64,000 nt of DNA from Gordionus sp. m RMFG-2023 (Eukaryota; Nematomorpha; Gordioida; Chordodea; Parachordodidae), in NCBI RefSeq assembly GCF_954871325.1, contig NC_088775.1:51003561-51067560 (forward strand). The letters run 5' to 3'. Position numbers and translations under genes: made by a program. How positions within the stretch are numbered: the first letter of the stretch is position 1; each line of letters starts with the position of its first letter. A model generated the notes under the pieces. The model made no database searches, had not been told where the DNA came from, and saw only the letters and a program-made list of their open reading frames with translations. Below are positions 61,490-64,000 of the stretch, in pieces.

Positions 61490-62600
61490 AAGTCATGGCG
61501 ATAACATCAACTCTTTGTTATCTTTTTTAAATAAATGTATCAAGGGCTTATGATCTGTAAAAACAACAAACTTCCTACCTATAAGGTATTCGCGACATTT
61601 TGTTAACCCAAGAATCACAGCCAGAGCCTCCTGTTCTATCACTGAATATCGTTTTTCTACCTCTCGAAACACTCTCGAGAAAAATAAAACATGTCTTTCT
61701 ATTCCATCTATCAAATGCAACATTGCCCCACCTACTCCTCTATTACATGCATCTACAGCCAAAACTACTTCCAAATCACTATTAAAACACACAAGAATGG
61801 GCTCTTTCCCAATTTTCTCTTTTAACATTCTGAACGCAATCTCTTGTCCCTCTTTCCATTCAAAATGTACCCCTTTCCTTAATAATTCATATAAAGGAGC
61901 AACTACTTCCGCAAAACTCGATATAAACCGATGATAATAATTTACCATTTCCATAAACGACTGCACCTCTACTTTACTGGTCAGCCTATTCAAATTCGCA
62001 ACACTCAACAAATTTTTATCTAACGGTTTAACCTCCATTCCATTAATTTTATGACCCAAATATGTCACTTCAGTTACTCCCAACACACTCTTTTCACGAC
62101 TCGCCTTTAATCCTTTATTTTGAATTCTAATAAATACTTCTTCTAGCCTATCATTATGTTGTTTCATCGTTATTCCTACAACCAAAACATCATCCATATA
62201 ATAAAAAACACCCTCTAAACCTTGGAAAACAACAGCCATTGTTCGCTGAAAAATAGGGGCTGATACACTTAACCCAAATGGTAATTGACAAAACGTAAAC
62301 AATCTCTTGAATGTCGTAATCGTCAACAACTTCCTAGTCGTTTTTGCCATTGGTAATTGCAAATATGCACACGAAAAATCAATCTTGGAAAAATATTTTC
62401 CCCCTTTCAAACTGGCCAAAATTTCTTCTATTCGCGGTAACGGGTATTTCACCTCTACAACCCAAGGATTCGACGTCACTCTAAAATCGGCACATAACCT
62501 CAATTTTCCATTAGCCTTTCTCACAGGAACCAACAGTTGCCCGTTCACTATAACCAATAGGACAAATAATTCCATCTTTCACCCAGTTATCCAACTCTTT
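61490..62600 (-). pseudogene. Reverse transcriptase and RNase H (gypsy fossil part)
   Basis: RT blocks seen are LRLCADFRVTS, KYFSKIDFSCAYLQLPM, FCQLPFGLSVSAPIFQ and YYMDDVLV (catalytic YMDD), then TYLGHKING. The RNase H domain shows VLAVDACNRGVGGAML, EQEALAVILGL and VVFTDHKPL with its acidic residues. Together these blocks identify Ty3/gypsy pol. Confidence 0.93.
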
Positions 62601-63129
62601 TTCCATTTCCGCCCTCTATTCAAATGGAACTTTTCGCACCGGACAATATTGCGGTACAAAACCTTCCTTTAAACGGAGATCAACTTCATAATCCACTAAA
62701 CACCCAATTTCTCCTCAAAGATTTCACTATAACTATTCATTAAAACTGCCACTGCAATCCTCCAATTTTCCAAACTCGACAATTGTTCCTTTCCTTCCCC
62801 TCATTAATCTCTTTTTCCTTCATGTTCTTACAAATTTCACCGGGAAATTTTGGACACTGGTATATCTTTCCTTTCATTATTCAGTTCCTTACACATTTAT
62901 TGACTAATAATTTTCTCCTCTATTTCTTCTGTTTTAGTGACTATTTTTATTTCATCATTATTTCTCTCATTAACACATTTTCTACAAGGTATTTATTTTT
63001 TAACTCTCTAGGCTTGTCATTTTCATAATATTAACACTTTGCGACAACTCAGTATATCTTACCTTTCTTTTTTTTAACTGGAACTATTCGCGTTTGAGAC
63101 ATATTATTTTTTACAAACTCACCTTCCAG

Positions 63130-63500
63130 ATTACCCATCATCTTTTATATCACAGAATTCTTGATTTTTCCTTTCAACATTTTGAATTTCAACCATTTCC
63201 TCTCGTTTAATTTCCTTGGAAAAAATACCCCAAAAATTATTTAATGGACCAATCTTAACAATCCATTCCCACCCCATAATCGTCTCCACTTTTTTATCAA
63301 CAATCCACAAATTTAAATAATTAATTATACCATTTATAACAAACGGTCCTTCAATTTTTCCTAAAACCCTTATTTCCGATCCATCAAACTGTTTAACTAT
63401 CATCTCTTCTTCAATTATATCCACTTCTGGCCAATATTCACAATAATTTTCATAACTTATAATGGATATCGCAGCACCTGTATCCAACAGCATAGATATT
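63130..63500 (-). pseudogene. Aspartic protease region (gypsy fossil part)
   Basis: LLDTGAAISIISYENY contains the DTGA active-site motif of retroelement proteases, which cut the polyprotein in the family. It lies upstream of RT, as expected for Ty3/gypsy. Confidence 0.85.
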
Positions 63501-63709
63501 TCTCTACCTACAACTATTCCTAATCCTTCTCACTTTTGCCCTCTAATTTTAAAATAGGAATTCTATAATTTTTCATATTTTCACCATTTACCAAATTTAT
63601 ATTTCTCTTCTCTGCTAAATTTCTTTTAAATTCAACCTCTCCACCGACCCGAAATTTCATGTCAGTCTTTAATGTAATAACTTCCATTTTACTATTTTCA
63701 CTATCATTT

Positions 63710-63910
63710 AGTTACCTCTCCGGACATTCTATAGCCCGATGTCCTTCCTTCCTGCATTTAAAACACATACTTTCATCTTTACCTTCTTTCAAAATATCAT
63801 TATTTTGTATCATTCTTACATTAGATGCTGGTGCTAAGTATTTCACTGCCGGAAATGCTTCCCCATTTATCGGTTCTCTTACATAACAATTTTCATTAGC
63901 ATTTCCCATC
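63710..63910 (-). pseudogene. Gag zinc knuckle region (gypsy fossil part)
   Basis: CFKCRKEGHRAIEC is a canonical C-x2-C-x4-H-x4-C knuckle, the RNA-binding end of gag. The rest of gag is not recognisable before the window ends. Confidence 0.8.
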
Positions 63911-64000
63911 TTTCCACATCTTCACATTGAAATGTTGTTTTATTATTTCCATTAATACGATACGTCGGAATATAACATTTTTTACTACTATGCCCTACTC

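Larger units (their letters stand above)
60180..64000 (-). mobile_element. Ty3/gypsy LTR retrotransposon fossil, cut by the window end
   Basis: Parts in 5'-3' order on the minus strand: gag zinc knuckle, aspartic protease, reverse transcriptase with RNase H, integrase with GPY/F-type tail. The order RT-RNase H-integrase places it in Ty3/gypsy, and the integrase core and tail resemble K02A2.6-like invertebrate lineages. It is broken, with roughly four to six breaks in the visible part. Long conserved stretches remain, so its age looks moderate. Its 5' end lies beyond the window. Confidence 0.93.

Noticed and set aside
60336-63886. Several plus-strand open frames over the gypsy element
   Set aside because: They are shadows of the conserved minus-strand protease, RT and integrase parts.

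Overview
The window is very AT-rich eukaryotic DNA with no host gene that I can defend. It reads as heterochromatin: a long satellite array followed by a graveyard of transposons inserted into one another. hAT elements with ZMYM-type and BED-type transposases, a pogo-like element whose transposase ends in a PHD finger, an animal-type LINE and a Ty3/gypsy element of invertebrate character together suggest an AT-rich invertebrate genome. An early-diverging fungus is not excluded, and the species cannot be named from this sequence.

Region 1 (1-37,268) is one uninterrupted tandem array of about 250 monomers of roughly 145-155 bp. Two monomer classes (A and B) mostly alternate as a ~300 bp dimer. 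Dimers are grouped into higher-order blocks of about 1.9-5.3 kb, including a clear 4.27 kb tandem duplication with a visible junction scar. The array enters from outside the window on the left and stops sharply at 37,268.

Region 2 (37,269-42,570) holds a short AT-rich tandem repeat, a ~0.95 kb IS630/Tc1-mariner-type element with ~130 bp inverted repeats, and a decayed LINE on the minus strand (39.2-42.2 kb) whose C-terminus looks like the restriction-like-endonuclease class.

Region 3 (42,571-50,700) is a nested stack: a decayed hAT coding relic, interrupted by the GC-rich end of another hAT, which is interrupted by a hAT-like element (42,571-50,377). That element holds a pogo-like transposon (44,065-49,613) with 26 bp perfect inverted repeats, and inside its 5' region sits a further hAT (44,406-47,230) with an exact 8 bp target duplication.

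Region 4 (51,142-59,115) holds a further BED-type hAT with an exact 8 bp duplication, a candidate inverted-repeat element (53,949-57,540) carrying an OTU-like coding relic with a duplicated exon and a 125 bp minisatellite, and another hAT transposase relic.

Region 5 (about 60.2-64.0 kb) is the 3' part of a broken Ty3/gypsy retrotransposon on the minus strand that runs out of the window. Nothing here forms a cellular pathway. The parts relate to each other as insertion history.
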